64,000 nucleotides of DNA from the NCBI RefSeq assembly GCF_947492815.1, contig NZ_CANLOB010000002.1:186001-250000 (forward strand), given 5' to 3'. Source of the stretch: an uncultured Dokdonia sp. (GTDB lineage: Bacteria > Bacteroidota > Bacteroidia > Flavobacteriales > Flavobacteriaceae). Position 1 is the first letter of the stretch. Each line of letters opens with the position of its first letter. The translations under genes were made by a program, and so were the position numbers. The notes beneath the pieces are model-generated. The model searched no databases. It was not told the origin of the DNA and was given only the letters and a program-made list of their open reading frames with translations. This document shows, in pieces, positions 18,330 through 28,900 of this stretch.

Positions 18330-19543
18330 TGTTAGATAGCTTAAAGCGAAATATCATCTATGGGAATACCTATTGCTGTATAGAGCATCTAGGCTCGGAT
18401 ACTGATCCTGTAATTAAAGCTCTTGTCTGTAAAAAACAAAAAGGAGAACTGGTGACCTCTGATAAAACGGAAGTTGCTACCATAAAAGATGTTCGAGCAT
18501 TTGATGCAAAACTGAAATATGCGCATCTGATTATTAATAATCATCAGGTACTTCAAAAAACAGTAGAAAATGGTCAGTCACTTTCAGAAATCGCTATAGT
18601 AAACCAAGCATTTCCCAATATTGATGTAGACTCTTTTTATTATGAGATTCTTAGAGTAAAAGAAAAAGTATATGTATATATCTGCAGGAAAGCTTATGTA
18701 GATGAATTAATTAAGAGTTATGAGAAGGAGCGTATTTATATCACTCAGTGGAGTTTAGGAAGTACGCCTATCCATGGGGTAGCACCGTTTTTAAAAAATA
18801 AACTAGCGATTCATACTCCTACAACTACCATATCTCTTGCCAGTGGTGAAATTCATACTATAGATCGTATAGTATCAGATGCTTTTCAAAATGAGTATTA
18901 TGCTATTGAGGGTATTCAAATAGAAGGAGGTTATATTAATACCTTAGGAGGTATTATAACTACTGTTGGAGGAGTTGATAAAAATCAAGTAGCTACTAAT
19001 TTCAGTGAAGAACAATTATTAAAACAATCAAATTTTAAACAACATCGTTTTTTTGCATTGGGACTGCCTTTAGCACTAGGGGCTTTACTTCTTATTCTGT
19101 TAGTTAATTTTTTAATCTATAATCATTATTATAATGAGGTCGCTGTATTGCAGGAGATTGGATTCAGCAATACATTACAAAAAAAACGATTAGTTAAAAA
19201 AGATTCTATTGTAAGTCAAAAACAAAAACTCTTTGAAGATGTAATCGCTTCGGCGTCCTCTTCAACCTCTTATTTTGTAGATGCTATTGCAAGTGAGATG
19301 CCACATACCATTCTTTTAGAAAAACTTCAATATCAGCCTTTAGAAAAAAAGATACGTAATAATAAACCTGTCCAAGTAGAAGCAAATAACATCATTATTA
19401 CAGGGGAAACGGCTGTGAATAAGGATTTATCTTCTTGGGTTTCATCATTAGAAGACTTGGAATTTACTGATAGTGTTTCAATGAATATTGAGAAAAAAGG
19501 AAAAAATATACATTTTAGTATTACGCTTTTAATGAAATCATAA
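18329..19543 (+). CDS. GspL/PilM-PilN-like inner-membrane assembly protein
   Basis: 404 residues. The cytoplasmic N-terminal part (about 1-230) has an alternating alpha/beta pattern like the actin-like domain of GspL/PilM. One transmembrane helix lies at about 237-257 (GLPLALGALLLILLVNFLIY), then a coiled segment and a small periplasmic domain. Order after the secretin and before a GspM/PilO-like gene supports the role. Sequence similarity to named families is weak. Confidence 0.65.
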   Translation: MLDSLKRNIIYGNTYCCIEHLGSDTDPVIKALVCKKQKGELVTSDKTEVATIKDVRAFDAKLKYAHLIINNHQVLQKTVENGQSLSEIAIVNQAFPNIDVDSFYYEILRVKEKVYVYICRKAYVDELIKSYEKERIYITQWSLGSTPIHGVAPFLKNKLAIHTPTTTISLASGEIHTIDRIVSDAFQNEYYAIEGIQIEGGYINTLGGIITTVGGVDKNQVATNFSEEQLLKQSNFKQHRFFALGLPLALGALLLILLVNFLIYNHYYNEVAVLQEIGFSNTLQKKRLVKKDSIVSQKQKLFEDVIASASSSTSYFVDAIASEMPHTILLEKLQYQPLEKKIRNNKPVQVEANNIIITGETAVNKDLSSWVSSLEDLEFTDSVSMNIEKKGKNIHFSITLLMKS

Positions 19544-20056
19544 ATGACGATTAAACAAAAAAATATTGCCTTACTTATTAGCTTCTTTGGAGTTCTTATC
19601 CTAGGGTATTTTTTGTCTATATCAGAAACACTTTCTTTAAAAAAGAATTATGATAGTTTAAAACAGCAAGAAAAACTATATGCTAATATTCCTAAGCGAT
19701 TACAAGTATTAGCACAAAAAGAAAGATATTATGATTCGCTACTAAAACATTATCAAATCACAAAAACTTCTTTGCAGAATAATCTATTAAAAACCATAGA
19801 TAGATATGCCGTAGATCATAGCATCAAAATTGTTTCTTTCGATGAACCTCATAGTGTTTTTGAAAAAGGCAAACAAACAAACTCCTATGCATTTAGAGTA
19901 TCGGGAGATTTTAAATCAATCTTAGGACTAGCTTATCAATTAGAACAGCGAAGCAAGTTTGGGATGGTAAAATCATTAGAGTTTGAAAAAATCAAAAGTT
20001 TTAGAACAGGAAATACAACACTAGAAGGACAATTCATATTACAATTAGTTCAATAA
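19544..20056 (+). CDS. GspM/PilO-like assembly protein
   Basis: 170 residues: an N-terminal transmembrane helix (about 8-26), a coiled-coil stretch (about 27-65) and a ferredoxin-like periplasmic domain, including AFRVSGDFKSILGLAYQLEQRS, typical of PilO. It begins one base after the GspL-like stop. It likely pairs with that protein to form the inner-membrane platform. Confidence 0.7.
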   Translation: MTIKQKNIALLISFFGVLILGYFLSISETLSLKKNYDSLKQQEKLYANIPKRLQVLAQKERYYDSLLKHYQITKTSLQNNLLKTIDRYAVDHSIKIVSFDEPHSVFEKGKQTNSYAFRVSGDFKSILGLAYQLEQRSKFGMVKSLEFEKIKSFRTGNTTLEGQFILQLVQ

Positions 20057-20066
20057 AAATTAAATA

Positions 20067-20792
20067 ATGAGATTTATAAAAACAGATTTTAATATAGGCC
20101 TATTCTCTTTAGGTTGTTTTATTCTTTTATTAGGATGTAGTACTGCCAAGCAATTGCAGTTTATTAAAGACAAGACTAATACTACAGTACTAGGAACTAT
20201 TGTGAAAAAAGAAGGTGTTTTAAAGAATAATATTGAGATCAAAGGAATTCCTCATCTTGATCAAAAAATACGTGTTTCGCTTATAGAAAAAGAATTTACT
20301 AAAACCTCTTTTTCTAAATACACAAAGGTATTTGACAAACAAAAGCCATCTGTTTCATTTAATAATGATTCGGAAAATGCACCAACGTATTTTGAGATAG
20401 AGCTTATCGATGATATTGGATATGCCAGTAGTATCAATAATGACATCACTTCTAGAGAATATGTGAAAAATTCCAAGAAGGCAGGAGTTATAAGTAAAAT
20501 AGCAATGGTCTCTCAAGGCACTATCGATATTAAAAATATAACATCCGCTTTTCTGGAGCAAATAGAAAATCAGTATGTAATTAATTTATATACTAATGGA
20601 GAGCTACTGACGACGCTTTCTTTTTCTGAAATGACCATCTTTGATTACCAGACCTCTTATTTCTGTTACGGAAAAAATGAGCGTAATCAAGTAGTGGTGA
20701 TGGATATTGTTGAGGAAGGGAAGACGTGTAAAAGACCCTTGGAAAGAAAAGCAAAAAAATTAGAGACGATCAAAAAACTAGCTGACTATTAA
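20067..20792 (+). CDS. Secretion-operon lipoprotein of unknown function
   Basis: 241 residues. The hydrophobic N-terminus ends in a lipobox LLLGCS (Cys about 24). The mature region is rich in Lys and beta pattern, ending in a helical KRPLERKAKKLETIKKLADY tail. No family recognised. Its place between GspM-like and GspC-like genes suggests an outer-membrane pilotin or accessory role. Confidence 0.6.
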   Translation: MRFIKTDFNIGLFSLGCFILLLGCSTAKQLQFIKDKTNTTVLGTIVKKEGVLKNNIEIKGIPHLDQKIRVSLIEKEFTKTSFSKYTKVFDKQKPSVSFNNDSENAPTYFEIELIDDIGYASSINNDITSREYVKNSKKAGVISKIAMVSQGTIDIKNITSAFLEQIENQYVINLYTNGELLTTLSFSEMTIFDYQTSYFCYGKNERNQVVVMDIVEEGKTCKRPLERKAKKLETIKKLADY

Positions 20793-20793
20793 A

Positions 20794-21465
20794 ATGAATG
20801 TTATGAAGAGATTAATCGTATGTGTTTTTGGTGTTCTACTCTTTTATAGTTGTGAAGATATTTTAAGTGTGCCTGATATTTCAGAAGATTTGATTACCCT
20901 TATTGCTCCTACAGATGATGCGGTATTAGAAAACCCAGAAGTAACCTTTACTTGGGAAGAAATCGAATTTGCAGATCAATATCAGATTCAAGTGGCAACG
21001 CCAAATTTCGCAGAGGCAAACCAAGTCGTATTAGATACTATTTTAGGAGACTCACTACAAAGCTTTCGAAGCTTTACAACGAATTTAATATCTAGTAACT
21101 ATCAGTGGCGTGTACGTGGGCTTAATGATAATTTCCAAACAGATTATACTACTCAAAGTTTTGAAGTAGACACACCAAATACAGAAATCAACTTATCTGA
21201 TCAAATGGTTACAATTTTAGCTCCTGAAGATAATTTTGAAACTTCAGAGACTATGATACAACTATCATGGGAAGAAATAGAAGAAGCTAGTATATATAGG
21301 ATCATTATTACAAATACAGCTGATAATAGCTTTTTTTTAGAACAAACAACTACAGATACAGAAATCACTATAGAATTTGTTTCAGGAATGTATACTTGGG
21401 AAGTACGAGGTGAAAATGAGAGTCAAAACACACCGTATACTCAGCAAACGATTACAATCTTATAG
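20794..21465 (+). CDS. Fibronectin-type-III-like lipoprotein
   Basis: 223 residues. Alternative starts lie at 20794 and 20803 (MKRLIV); the second gives a tighter signal. The lipobox is FYSCED. Two similar beta-sandwich repeats follow (about 35-125 and 135-222), each with VTFTWEEIEFADQYQIQV/IQLSWEEIEEASIYRIII and a closing YQWRVRG/YTWEVRG, the fibronectin III pattern. Probably an envelope-exposed accessory of the secretion machine. Confidence 0.8.
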   Translation: MNVMKRLIVCVFGVLLFYSCEDILSVPDISEDLITLIAPTDDAVLENPEVTFTWEEIEFADQYQIQVATPNFAEANQVVLDTILGDSLQSFRSFTTNLISSNYQWRVRGLNDNFQTDYTTQSFEVDTPNTEINLSDQMVTILAPEDNFETSETMIQLSWEEIEEASIYRIIITNTADNSFFLEQTTTDTEITIEFVSGMYTWEVRGENESQNTPYTQQTITIL

Positions 21466-21468
21466 AAG

Positions 21469-21945
21469 ATGAATAAAAAGAAGCGGACGAGATATTTATT
21501 AATTGCTGTTGTCATTATATATGGTGCAGTTATTGCTCGTTTTTATATGCTTAGTAATGATGGGGATTATATCTTGCCTACAAATGATCTAGTGGCTTCT
21601 TTTAAACCTGTCACCTATCATGTGAAAGAAAACTTCACTATCAATAACAATTATAGAGATCCATTTTTAGGAACATTAGTGAGAAATAATAAAAATACAT
21701 CTAACACTTCAAGAAAAGGAACTACAGATAATAAGGAGGACACTTACTTTCCAGCGATAACATATTTAGGAATTATTTCTGATGTTGGATCTTCTAAAAA
21801 AGTAATGTCTCTTAGAATAAATTCTGAAGAGTATGTGATTAAAGAGGGAAATACGGTTGATAGTATTCAGATCATTTCAGGAAATACAAAAAGCGTTTTA
21901 GTTTCATACAAAGGAAAACGTAAACGCATTACAATTTCAGATTAA
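21469..21945 (+). CDS. GspC/PilP-like periplasmic linker protein
   Basis: 158 residues: one N-terminal transmembrane helix (about 8-27), a disordered Asn/Lys/Thr stretch, then a small beta domain (about 100-158) with TYLGIISDVGSSKKVMSLRI and a KEGNTVDSIQI turn, like the HR domain of GspC/PilP. NNYRDPFLG resembles the RDPF motif of that family. It would link the platform to the secretin. Its stop overlaps the next start. Confidence 0.75.
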   Translation: MNKKKRTRYLLIAVVIIYGAVIARFYMLSNDGDYILPTNDLVASFKPVTYHVKENFTINNNYRDPFLGTLVRNNKNTSNTSRKGTTDNKEDTYFPAITYLGIISDVGSSKKVMSLRINSEEYVIKEGNTVDSIQIISGNTKSVLVSYKGKRKRITISD

Positions 21946-23213
21946 TGTTACTACACAAAAAAATAAGAGCAGGAGCATTGCAATTTGCTATTTTAGTAAG
22001 TGTTGTAATAGCAGCAATACTTAGTGCTTTTATCTTAATTAGTTATTCTCAGTTACGATTTGAAAAGCAACTACAACGATCTTCCAATACGATAAAACTA
22101 GTTCATGATGGTATATCCTATGCAAAACAAAAATCTATTTCTTATAATGATAGTATTATAATACAATTGGAAGAAGAGATAGCGGAAGAAATCATACTTT
22201 ATAAAACACACTGGGGGATATTTGATAAAGTAATTTCTATTGGAAAAAGTAAAAATTTTGTATCTCAGAATATAGCACTCTTAGGCGGACAGTTATCCAA
22301 AGAACAGCGACCTGCTATTTACTTAGAAGACAGTAATTCTCCTTTAGTTGTTGTAGGGGATACAAGAATTCAAGGGAATGTAGTTCTTCCGAGACAAGGA
22401 GTGAGACCAGGAAATATCGCTGGTAATTATTATAATGGTACTTCATTAGTGTATGGGGGAATTATGCAAAATGCCTCTGTAAAACCTCAAATCTCAGAAC
22501 AAAAAAAAGATTACATAAAGAGTTTGTTATTTGGAGATTTTCCACAAGAAGATTCGTTATTTATTCGCACTAACACACCGAGGATTACTTCTACATTCAA
22601 AACAAACTCTAAATGGCTGTATCGTCCTGATATGATAGAAATAGGGAGTCAAGAGATTACTAATAATATTATTATAAAATCGGATAGTTTAATTCGTGTA
22701 TCCGCTTTCGCGAAAGCGTATAATATCATATTAATTGCTCCTTATATTGAAATTGAAGCCAATGTAGAAGGCTCTTTTCAAGCATTTGCATCAAAAGGTA
22801 TTAGTGTGGCAGAAAATGCGAAACTATCATACCCTTCAGCCTTAGTGCTTTTTGAAGATGAAGATGAAAATAATCGTCTTAAAGAGTTCCAAGGAATTAT
22901 TTTAGAAAATGGAAGTAGTGTTTTTGGAAGTGTGATTCATTTGAGTATTGAGAAAAATACTGATCAAAAACCTTTAATTACGATTAATGAAGGAGCTTTA
23001 GTACGAGGAGAAATATACAGTGATCATATTGTACAAATAGAGGGAGAAGTTACAGGGTCTATATATACTCATCAGTTTGCAATACAGAAAAGAGGATCGA
23101 TCTATAAAAATCATCTTTTTGATGCGATTATTGATAGCAGAAATTTTCCTGAATCATTTTGTGGTATTGAGACAGAACAAACACAAACAAATGTAGTGCA
23201 ATGGGTAGATTAA
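21945..23213 (+). CDS. Pilus/secretion-associated protein with polymer-forming beta region
   Basis: 422 residues. An N-terminal hydrophobic helix (about 12-32, LQFAILVSVVIAAILSAFIL) resembles a PilX/GspK-type minor pilin leader, followed by a coiled segment. The rest contains short repeated beta strands (GDTRIQGNVV, KSDSLIRVSA, EGSFQAFASK, ENGSSVFGSVIH, GSIYTHQF) of bactofilin-like right-handed helix type. Function is uncertain; a pseudopilus-tip or scaffold role fits the location. It overlaps the next gene by 13 bases and carries a 16-bp palindrome. Confidence 0.6.
   Translation: MLLHKKIRAGALQFAILVSVVIAAILSAFILISYSQLRFEKQLQRSSNTIKLVHDGISYAKQKSISYNDSIIIQLEEEIAEEIILYKTHWGIFDKVISIGKSKNFVSQNIALLGGQLSKEQRPAIYLEDSNSPLVVVGDTRIQGNVVLPRQGVRPGNIAGNYYNGTSLVYGGIMQNASVKPQISEQKKDYIKSLLFGDFPQEDSLFIRTNTPRITSTFKTNSKWLYRPDMIEIGSQEITNNIIIKSDSLIRVSAFAKAYNIILIAPYIEIEANVEGSFQAFASKGISVAENAKLSYPSALVLFEDEDENNRLKEFQGIILENGSSVFGSVIHLSIEKNTDQKPLITINEGALVRGEIYSDHIVQIEGEVTGSIYTHQFAIQKRGSIYKNHLFDAIIDSRNFPESFCGIETEQTQTNVVQWVD
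22703..22718. repeat. Copy of dispersed palindrome CGCTTTCGCGAAAGCG
   Basis: Perfect palindrome in the coding region, translated Ser-Ala-Phe-Ala-Lys-Ala, as in the copy at 1823. Confidence 0.8.
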
Positions 23214-23533
23214 AAAAGAAAATACCTGCCTCTACACTCATGGAAACACTGGTTGCAACTAGTATTATTTTAATTGTATTCGTGGTTGCTTCTTTGGTGC
23301 TAATGAATACATTTAAATCTGTAGCAGAACGAGATACATTTTCTGTAAAGAATCGATTAGAGAAATTACAATATTTACTTGCTAATGAAAAAATAACACT
23401 TCCGTATGATGAGACATTTGAAGTTTATGAAATATCAATAGAAACAATTCAAGAAGAGGGAATAGCTTATATAATCTACATTGCAAAAAAACCAGAACAA
23501 GAAAAGACATTAGTTATAAAGCAAATTAAATGA
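23201..23533 (+). CDS. Minor pseudopilin (GspI/GspJ-like)
   Basis: 110 residues. A short basic leader, then the prepilin motif PASTLMETLVATSIILIVFVVASLVL with Glu at the conserved place. The C-terminal domain is small. It overlaps the preceding gene (13 bases) and the next (4 bases), so translation is coupled. Confidence 0.8.
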   Translation: MGRLKKKIPASTLMETLVATSIILIVFVVASLVLMNTFKSVAERDTFSVKNRLEKLQYLLANEKITLPYDETFEVYEISIETIQEEGIAYIIYIAKKPEQEKTLVIKQIK

Positions 23534-24006
23534 CACAAAAACATAAAATACCTGCTTTTACTCTTAGTGAGATACTCGTGGTCTTAGCGATTACAAGTAT
23601 CGTTATTACAATAGCATTTACGGTTCTGAGTTTAATTTCAAAGCAATTTATAACTATGCAATCACGATATGAAGAGCGTACAGAAGTAACGAAATTTAAA
23701 CAACGATTACTTTTTGATTTTGAAAAAGGATCTCAGGTATTTTGGAATGAAAAATTACAACAACTAACTATTGCTATTAAAGACGAAACGATTCGTTACG
23801 AGATCATGTCAGAATATGTGTTACGAGATTCAGATACGATTGATTTGAAAATTTTAAACACACAATTCTATCACAAAGGAGATACCATAGAAGAAGGAAT
23901 AGTTGATGGTGTACAAATAGGTTTAGAAGCAACAGGACAACCGGTTCAATTTTTTGTTTCAAGAGAAATAGACGCTAGGCAGGCAGTACAAGAGGTATGG
24001 GATTAA
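23530..24006 (+). CDS. Minor pseudopilin (GspH/GspJ-like)
   Basis: 158 residues with the N-terminal methylation motif PAFTLSEILVVLAITSIVITIAFTVL (Glu in +5 position, Phe at +1). The remaining domain is beta-rich with a Lys/Glu-rich helix. It overlaps neighbours on both sides. Likely part of the pseudopilus tip complex. Confidence 0.85.
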   Translation: MTQKHKIPAFTLSEILVVLAITSIVITIAFTVLSLISKQFITMQSRYEERTEVTKFKQRLLFDFEKGSQVFWNEKLQQLTIAIKDETIRYEIMSEYVLRDSDTIDLKILNTQFYHKGDTIEEGIVDGVQIGLEATGQPVQFFVSREIDARQAVQEVWD

Positions 24007-25130
24007 AAATAAAAGATATAAAAAAAGAAAAGCTATCAAAGAATAGCGAATCTTCTCTTGATACTATCTTGAAGAAAGAGATTACACTGTTTGGAAATTC
24101 TTTCGGATCTAAAAAGAAAGAGCAATTTTATACAGAGCTAAGTGTACTTCTCAAATCGGGAATTCGTCTTAAAGATGCCTTGTATTTAATTTCTGAATCT
24201 CAAAAAAAGAAAGAAGATGCAGAATTGTTTTTAGGTATTGGAGATCGTATTGTCGCAGGAGATGACTTTTCTAAAACACTTAAAGAGCATAAATATTTCT
24301 CTTCCTATGAAGAGCATTCGGTAAGAATAGGAGAAGAAAGTGGCGCTTTGGAAAAGGTGACAACATCATTGGCTGATTTTTATAAACGTAAAAATGAACA
24401 ACGACGTAATATTAAAAATGCATTAACCTATCCTATTTTTTTATTAATTACTGCTTTTTTAGCGGTGACTTTTATGTTGCGATTTGTAGTTCCTATTTTT
24501 CAAGATATGTTTAGACAAAATGATGTAGACCTTCCTGTAATTACACAATCAGTAATTTCAATATCTGAATGGATTGGCACCTACGGTTGGTTATTTTTAA
24601 TAATAATTCTTTTATTCATTCTTTTTCAAAAGCAATTAACTAAAAAGAAGTGGTATCGATCTAAAAGAGATGTCTTTTTAATGAGACTACCGTTGATAGG
24701 TGCTTTTATAAAAACGTCTAACATTGCTCGTTTTACCCAAGCTGTTTCTTTATTAGTAAGTACGAAAGTATCTATTGTTCAGAGCATACATTTAGCTAAA
24801 AAGATGATTGATTTTTACCCATTGGAAAGAGATTTAGAAAAAGTAGAAGAAGATATATTAAAAGGGAGGAGTTTAAGTGAGAGCTTAAAGGAATATCCCT
24901 TTTTTGATAATAAAATGGTTGCTCTTGTTCGAGTAGCAGAAGAAACTAATAAAACAGAGTTCGTATTTCAACGCCTTAGCGAGCAATATAACGAAGAAGT
25001 ATTACAAAAATCGAAAACGTTTTCTACGCTTTTAGAGCCTATCATCATCCTGATCGTAGGTTTTATTATTGGGGTTATTTTGATAGCAATGTATTTGCCT
25101 ATGTTTGAGCTAGGAAACGTTCTGAAATAA
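23997..25130 (+). CDS. gspF: GspF/PilC inner-membrane platform protein
   Basis: 377 residues. Two repeated cytoplasmic helical domains, typical of GspF (FYTELSVLLKSGIRLKDAL at about 45 and FTQAVSLLVSTKVSIVQSI at about 250), with transmembrane helices at about 145-165, 195-215 and 350-375. A GEESGALEK motif and the matching VAEETNKTEF are present. It is the last gene of the secretion operon. Confidence 0.93.
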   Translation: MGLKIKDIKKEKLSKNSESSLDTILKKEITLFGNSFGSKKKEQFYTELSVLLKSGIRLKDALYLISESQKKKEDAELFLGIGDRIVAGDDFSKTLKEHKYFSSYEEHSVRIGEESGALEKVTTSLADFYKRKNEQRRNIKNALTYPIFLLITAFLAVTFMLRFVVPIFQDMFRQNDVDLPVITQSVISISEWIGTYGWLFLIIILLFILFQKQLTKKKWYRSKRDVFLMRLPLIGAFIKTSNIARFTQAVSLLVSTKVSIVQSIHLAKKMIDFYPLERDLEKVEEDILKGRSLSESLKEYPFFDNKMVALVRVAEETNKTEFVFQRLSEQYNEEVLQKSKTFSTLLEPIIILIVGFIIGVILIAMYLPMFELGNVLK

Positions 25131-25131
25131 A

Positions 25132-25165
25132 AAAGACCGGCACACCCTAAATGACCGATCTTAAT
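25132..25165 (+). terminator. Weak hairpin after the secretion operon
   Basis: AAGACCGG and CCGATCTT can pair with one mismatch immediately after the GspF stop. No long T run follows, so termination is only possible. Confidence 0.35.
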
Positions 25166-25304
25166 ATTGAATAATAGTTTGTTAGTCCTTCAGAAACCTT
25201 CAAGTAAAAGAAAGAACTTCTATTATGAAAAGAAAGTACAATAGTAGTCTTTAGGATAAAATCCCACAAATTTTTAGATACTGCCTTTCAGTAGTTTCGG
25301 TGAT

Positions 25305-25480
25305 GTAGTAAACTGGTGCTTTTGAGAAATGTAATATTTTGATAATTGATTATCAGTGTAATAAATAAAGAATGAATCTCTGAATTGAGACTCATTCTTG
25401 TTTTTTGAAATAATGAAAGTTTGTTAGAAGCCATCAAATATGAATTCTTTATCCTTACGTGTAGTAAATTGGTGCTTTTG
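25305..25480 (+). repeat. Two 20-bp direct repeats
   Basis: GTAGTAAACTGGTGCTTTTG (25305-25324) and GTAGTAAATTGGTGCTTTTG (25461-25480) differ at one base and are 156 bases apart, on either side of a terminator hairpin. Confidence 0.7.
25368..25406 (+). terminator. Rho-independent terminator in the Rhs upstream spacer
   Basis: AAGAATGAATCTC (25368-25380) pairs with GAGACTCATTCTT (25387-25399) with one mismatch, followed by GTTTTTTG. It could end the secretion-operon transcript or a small RNA. Confidence 0.65.
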
Positions 25481-25956
25481 TATTTTATGTCATTGTCATT
25501 AGTAGTAAAATACATAGGTATATACGTCGGGCTTATTCCTTATGGATTACAGTAGTCTTGTTTTCTTCTCTTTTAAGTCGTAAAACGTAACCATCTTAAG
25601 CTTATTTATGACAACTCTTTTTCTGAAAAAAGGCTGTTAACATAAAAATAACACACAATAATGCTTTATTTACCAATGTATTAAGGAATATTGACATTTG
25701 TTTCTCAGTTATTTCAGTAACAAAGTGTTAAAATTTCATACTTATTTTTTAATTTTGGAGTTATAAATATGAAATGATTATGCTGATTAACCATCATAAC
25801 CGTCATTTCATTTTTACCAAAACAAGCACCACCACCCCTTTTATTGAAAAACAGATACGTCTGTGGAAATCTATTACATCTATTTTGATTTGATGTATGT
25901 GATGATTTCTATGCGTGTCTTAATACCAAATTAGTAACCATTATATATTCATCACT
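25407..25956. other. Gene-free spacer upstream of the Rhs genes
   Basis: The 826-base gap between GspF and the first Rhs gene contains no credible ORF. This portion holds one copy of the 20-bp direct repeat and long AT-rich leader sequence. No exact TAnnTTTG box was found close to the Rhs start at 25957. Confidence 0.5.
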
Positions 25957-28900
25957 ATGAGTAGAATATCTTTGTTTTTATCTTTTATTTTTTTAATATC
26001 CTTCTCTCCTCTCTATTCGCAAATAGATGGAGATTCAGGAAATGGAACATCTGGCTACCAAGCTCCTGATATTACTCCTGTAAACCCGCAAACAGCTAGT
26101 CTTGGTCGTTATGGTAATGTGCCTATTAATACGGCCACAGGAAAAATGGGCTTTAGTGTACCTATTTATAACATAGCCGTAGACGGAGGTAGCATGCCTG
26201 TAAGTTTAGAATATAGTTATGGAGGGCTTATTTTAGAAGCTGCTCCTTCATTATGGGGACTGGGGTGGAATTTAAATGCCTATGGCTCTATTACAAAAGA
26301 AGTACGAGGACTCCCTGACGGGCATCCCGACGGATATTATGGAGCCAATAATGTAAAAGGAACCATTTTAGAACCTTTTATGGCTAATTGGAATGACCCT
26401 AATAATGCGACTTTAGGGCCTATGGAAATCTATGATTTTATTGAAATATTATATAATAAGTATGACTCTGAAGTAGATAAATATACTGTAAATGTAGGGG
26501 GGATGCAGTTTTCTTTTAAACTGCGATATGAAGGTAATACAGTAGTACCGTATTACCTATCTCAGCATAACTATAAAGTAGACGTTACCATGAGTACTAC
26601 AGAATATTTTGCTGTGGGCTCTTTTGTGGTGACCAGTGATCAAGGTGTTAAATACTATTTTGATAATGACAATACAGAATCTGTGTATACAGAACCTGTA
26701 GGACTTACTAAGTATACAGAAGATAAAAATACTTCTTGGGTATTAAGTCGTGTCTTATATCCTAATGGGGAAGATATTGAATATACCTATGAAGAAGAGC
26801 AGTATGACCTATGGGGCTACGCTGCTTGGGGGACAACCCTTATTTCTGGATTTGAAGGCACACCTTCTGGAGATCCCAACTCTTTTGTTGCAGGCTATGG
26901 AGATCGTATCAGCAAAACAGTAATGCGTCGTATGAATTTAAGTCGTATTGATTTCCCAGAAGGATCATTAGATTTTGGAACCGCTACAACCGCAGATGGG
27001 CGGTTACTTTACAATAGTATTACGCTTAAGAATATTGAAAATACGGTAGTAGATCAATATGATATTAGTTATTTAGGAGTACGCGAAGGATTAGTCAATA
27101 TTCAAAAAAATAATGAGTTTCTTTATGGATTTGAATATCACGGAATCCATACGCCTGAAGATATGCCCGTTTATTTTCTGAATGAAAATGATCTGCCGTT
27201 AGATCAGGATTCTTGGAAGTATTTTAATGATGCAAATAATGACTATGCTGTTAACTTAGAACAAGGGGGATATATCGCAGATAAGTCTCCAGATTTTTCA
27301 AGTACTCGTTTAGGAGCTATGAGACGTATCTTATACCCTACAGGTGGATATTCTACAATTGAATATGAGCAAAACCAAATAGCTGATGATTATAATGAAT
27401 CTGTAGGAAATGGTCCTGTTGCTTTTAATAGACAATTACTAGTTCAGTTAAATCCATCTGTAGATAATGATGAGAGAGAAGTTACTTTTCAATATACTTT
27501 TAATGAGCCTACCGAAGCCTATATTTCTCATAAATTAGAAGGGGATGCGTTAAATAATTTTTTAGAAGCAAAAATTACAAAAATAGGAGGAGGACCTTGT
27601 AATGAGTATAATTGTTACAGTGGGGGTTATGATACATCAGGGTATTATTACGAACAAGCTCCAAGCATGAGAGAAGTGCTCAGTGTCAATTGTTCTTTTT
27701 ACCCGCTTCCTGTATTATGTCCAACATTAATTACTTCCATAGAATTAGATAATACACCAAGTGGATACGGATATAAAGAAGAGAATTCTGCTGGACGTGT
27801 AGTGATTGCTCCTGGTACTTATGAATTTACTATTACAACAAAACCTAATAATGGAAATTCTCCACCACTGTTTTCTACAGGTTCTATGCATGGAGAAATT
27901 AGAATAGGATTTTATGAACCCCCAACCGATCAGAATAATGAAGTGCCAGAGTCTGCCAATGTAAATATAGGAGGGATTCGTGTGACTAGAATTAATCATT
28001 ATACTGATGGGGCGTTAGCAACAAAAACCATCTATGATTATAATGACGATGAAGGGCTCTCTACAGGGCGTATTAATCATATACCTCAAGAAATATTTAC
28101 TCAGCATTTAACACGATTAAATCATCCGTCTGGAAATGAATATCAAGAAGTAAGAATACATGATATCAAAGCATTTAGCTATCTAAATGATGCCAATGGT
28201 GTTCCTGTCTATTACGGAAAAGTACGTACCTATTCTGAAGAAGGTGAGGTATTTCAACCAGTATCTGGAGAAGAAGCATTATCGGTATCTACGATTCCTT
28301 TAGACACCAATCCTAACGGTTCAAGAATTATCACGGTTAGTGGCCCAAACCCTAATGCTGTAGTAAATGTAGATGGCGTGATAGGTAGGTATACCGATGT
28401 ATATCCAGAAGGATACACAACACAAGAGTTTACATTTCCACAAGAGTACCCTTATTTCAGATATCCAGGAGTTCCTACACAAGAAGATTTGACTAAGGCA
28501 GTACCTAAAGGAGGTGAGACATTTGTTTATAACCCCAATACTGTTGATTATGATACAGTTCGTTCTAATGAAACGTTACATGGGATTTTAAAAAAACCAA
28601 GTAGTAATCACGAATATTTTGATAATGGAGAAACCTATAGCTATGATACCAATACAGATCATCCTTGGAGTTTTAAAATAGTTATAAAACCACATCGTAT
28701 CCTCGATTATTCGCTATATGATTATGATGAACCGTATCCTTCAGATCCTGCAGAAGCTCAAGCACTCAAAGATCTTCATGATGTGCATCCGTACAGAGAG
28801 ACAGTTCTTAGTAGGCGCCCTACTCAAACCACGACCTATACACAAGGAATCACTAGTATTCAGAGTATAGAATATGATAGCTATACACAGGTGAAAAAAC

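Noticed and set aside
25305..25480. Pair of 20-bp direct repeats as a CRISPR array
   Set aside because: Only two copies, 156 bases apart and with a terminator in between, and no Cas genes.
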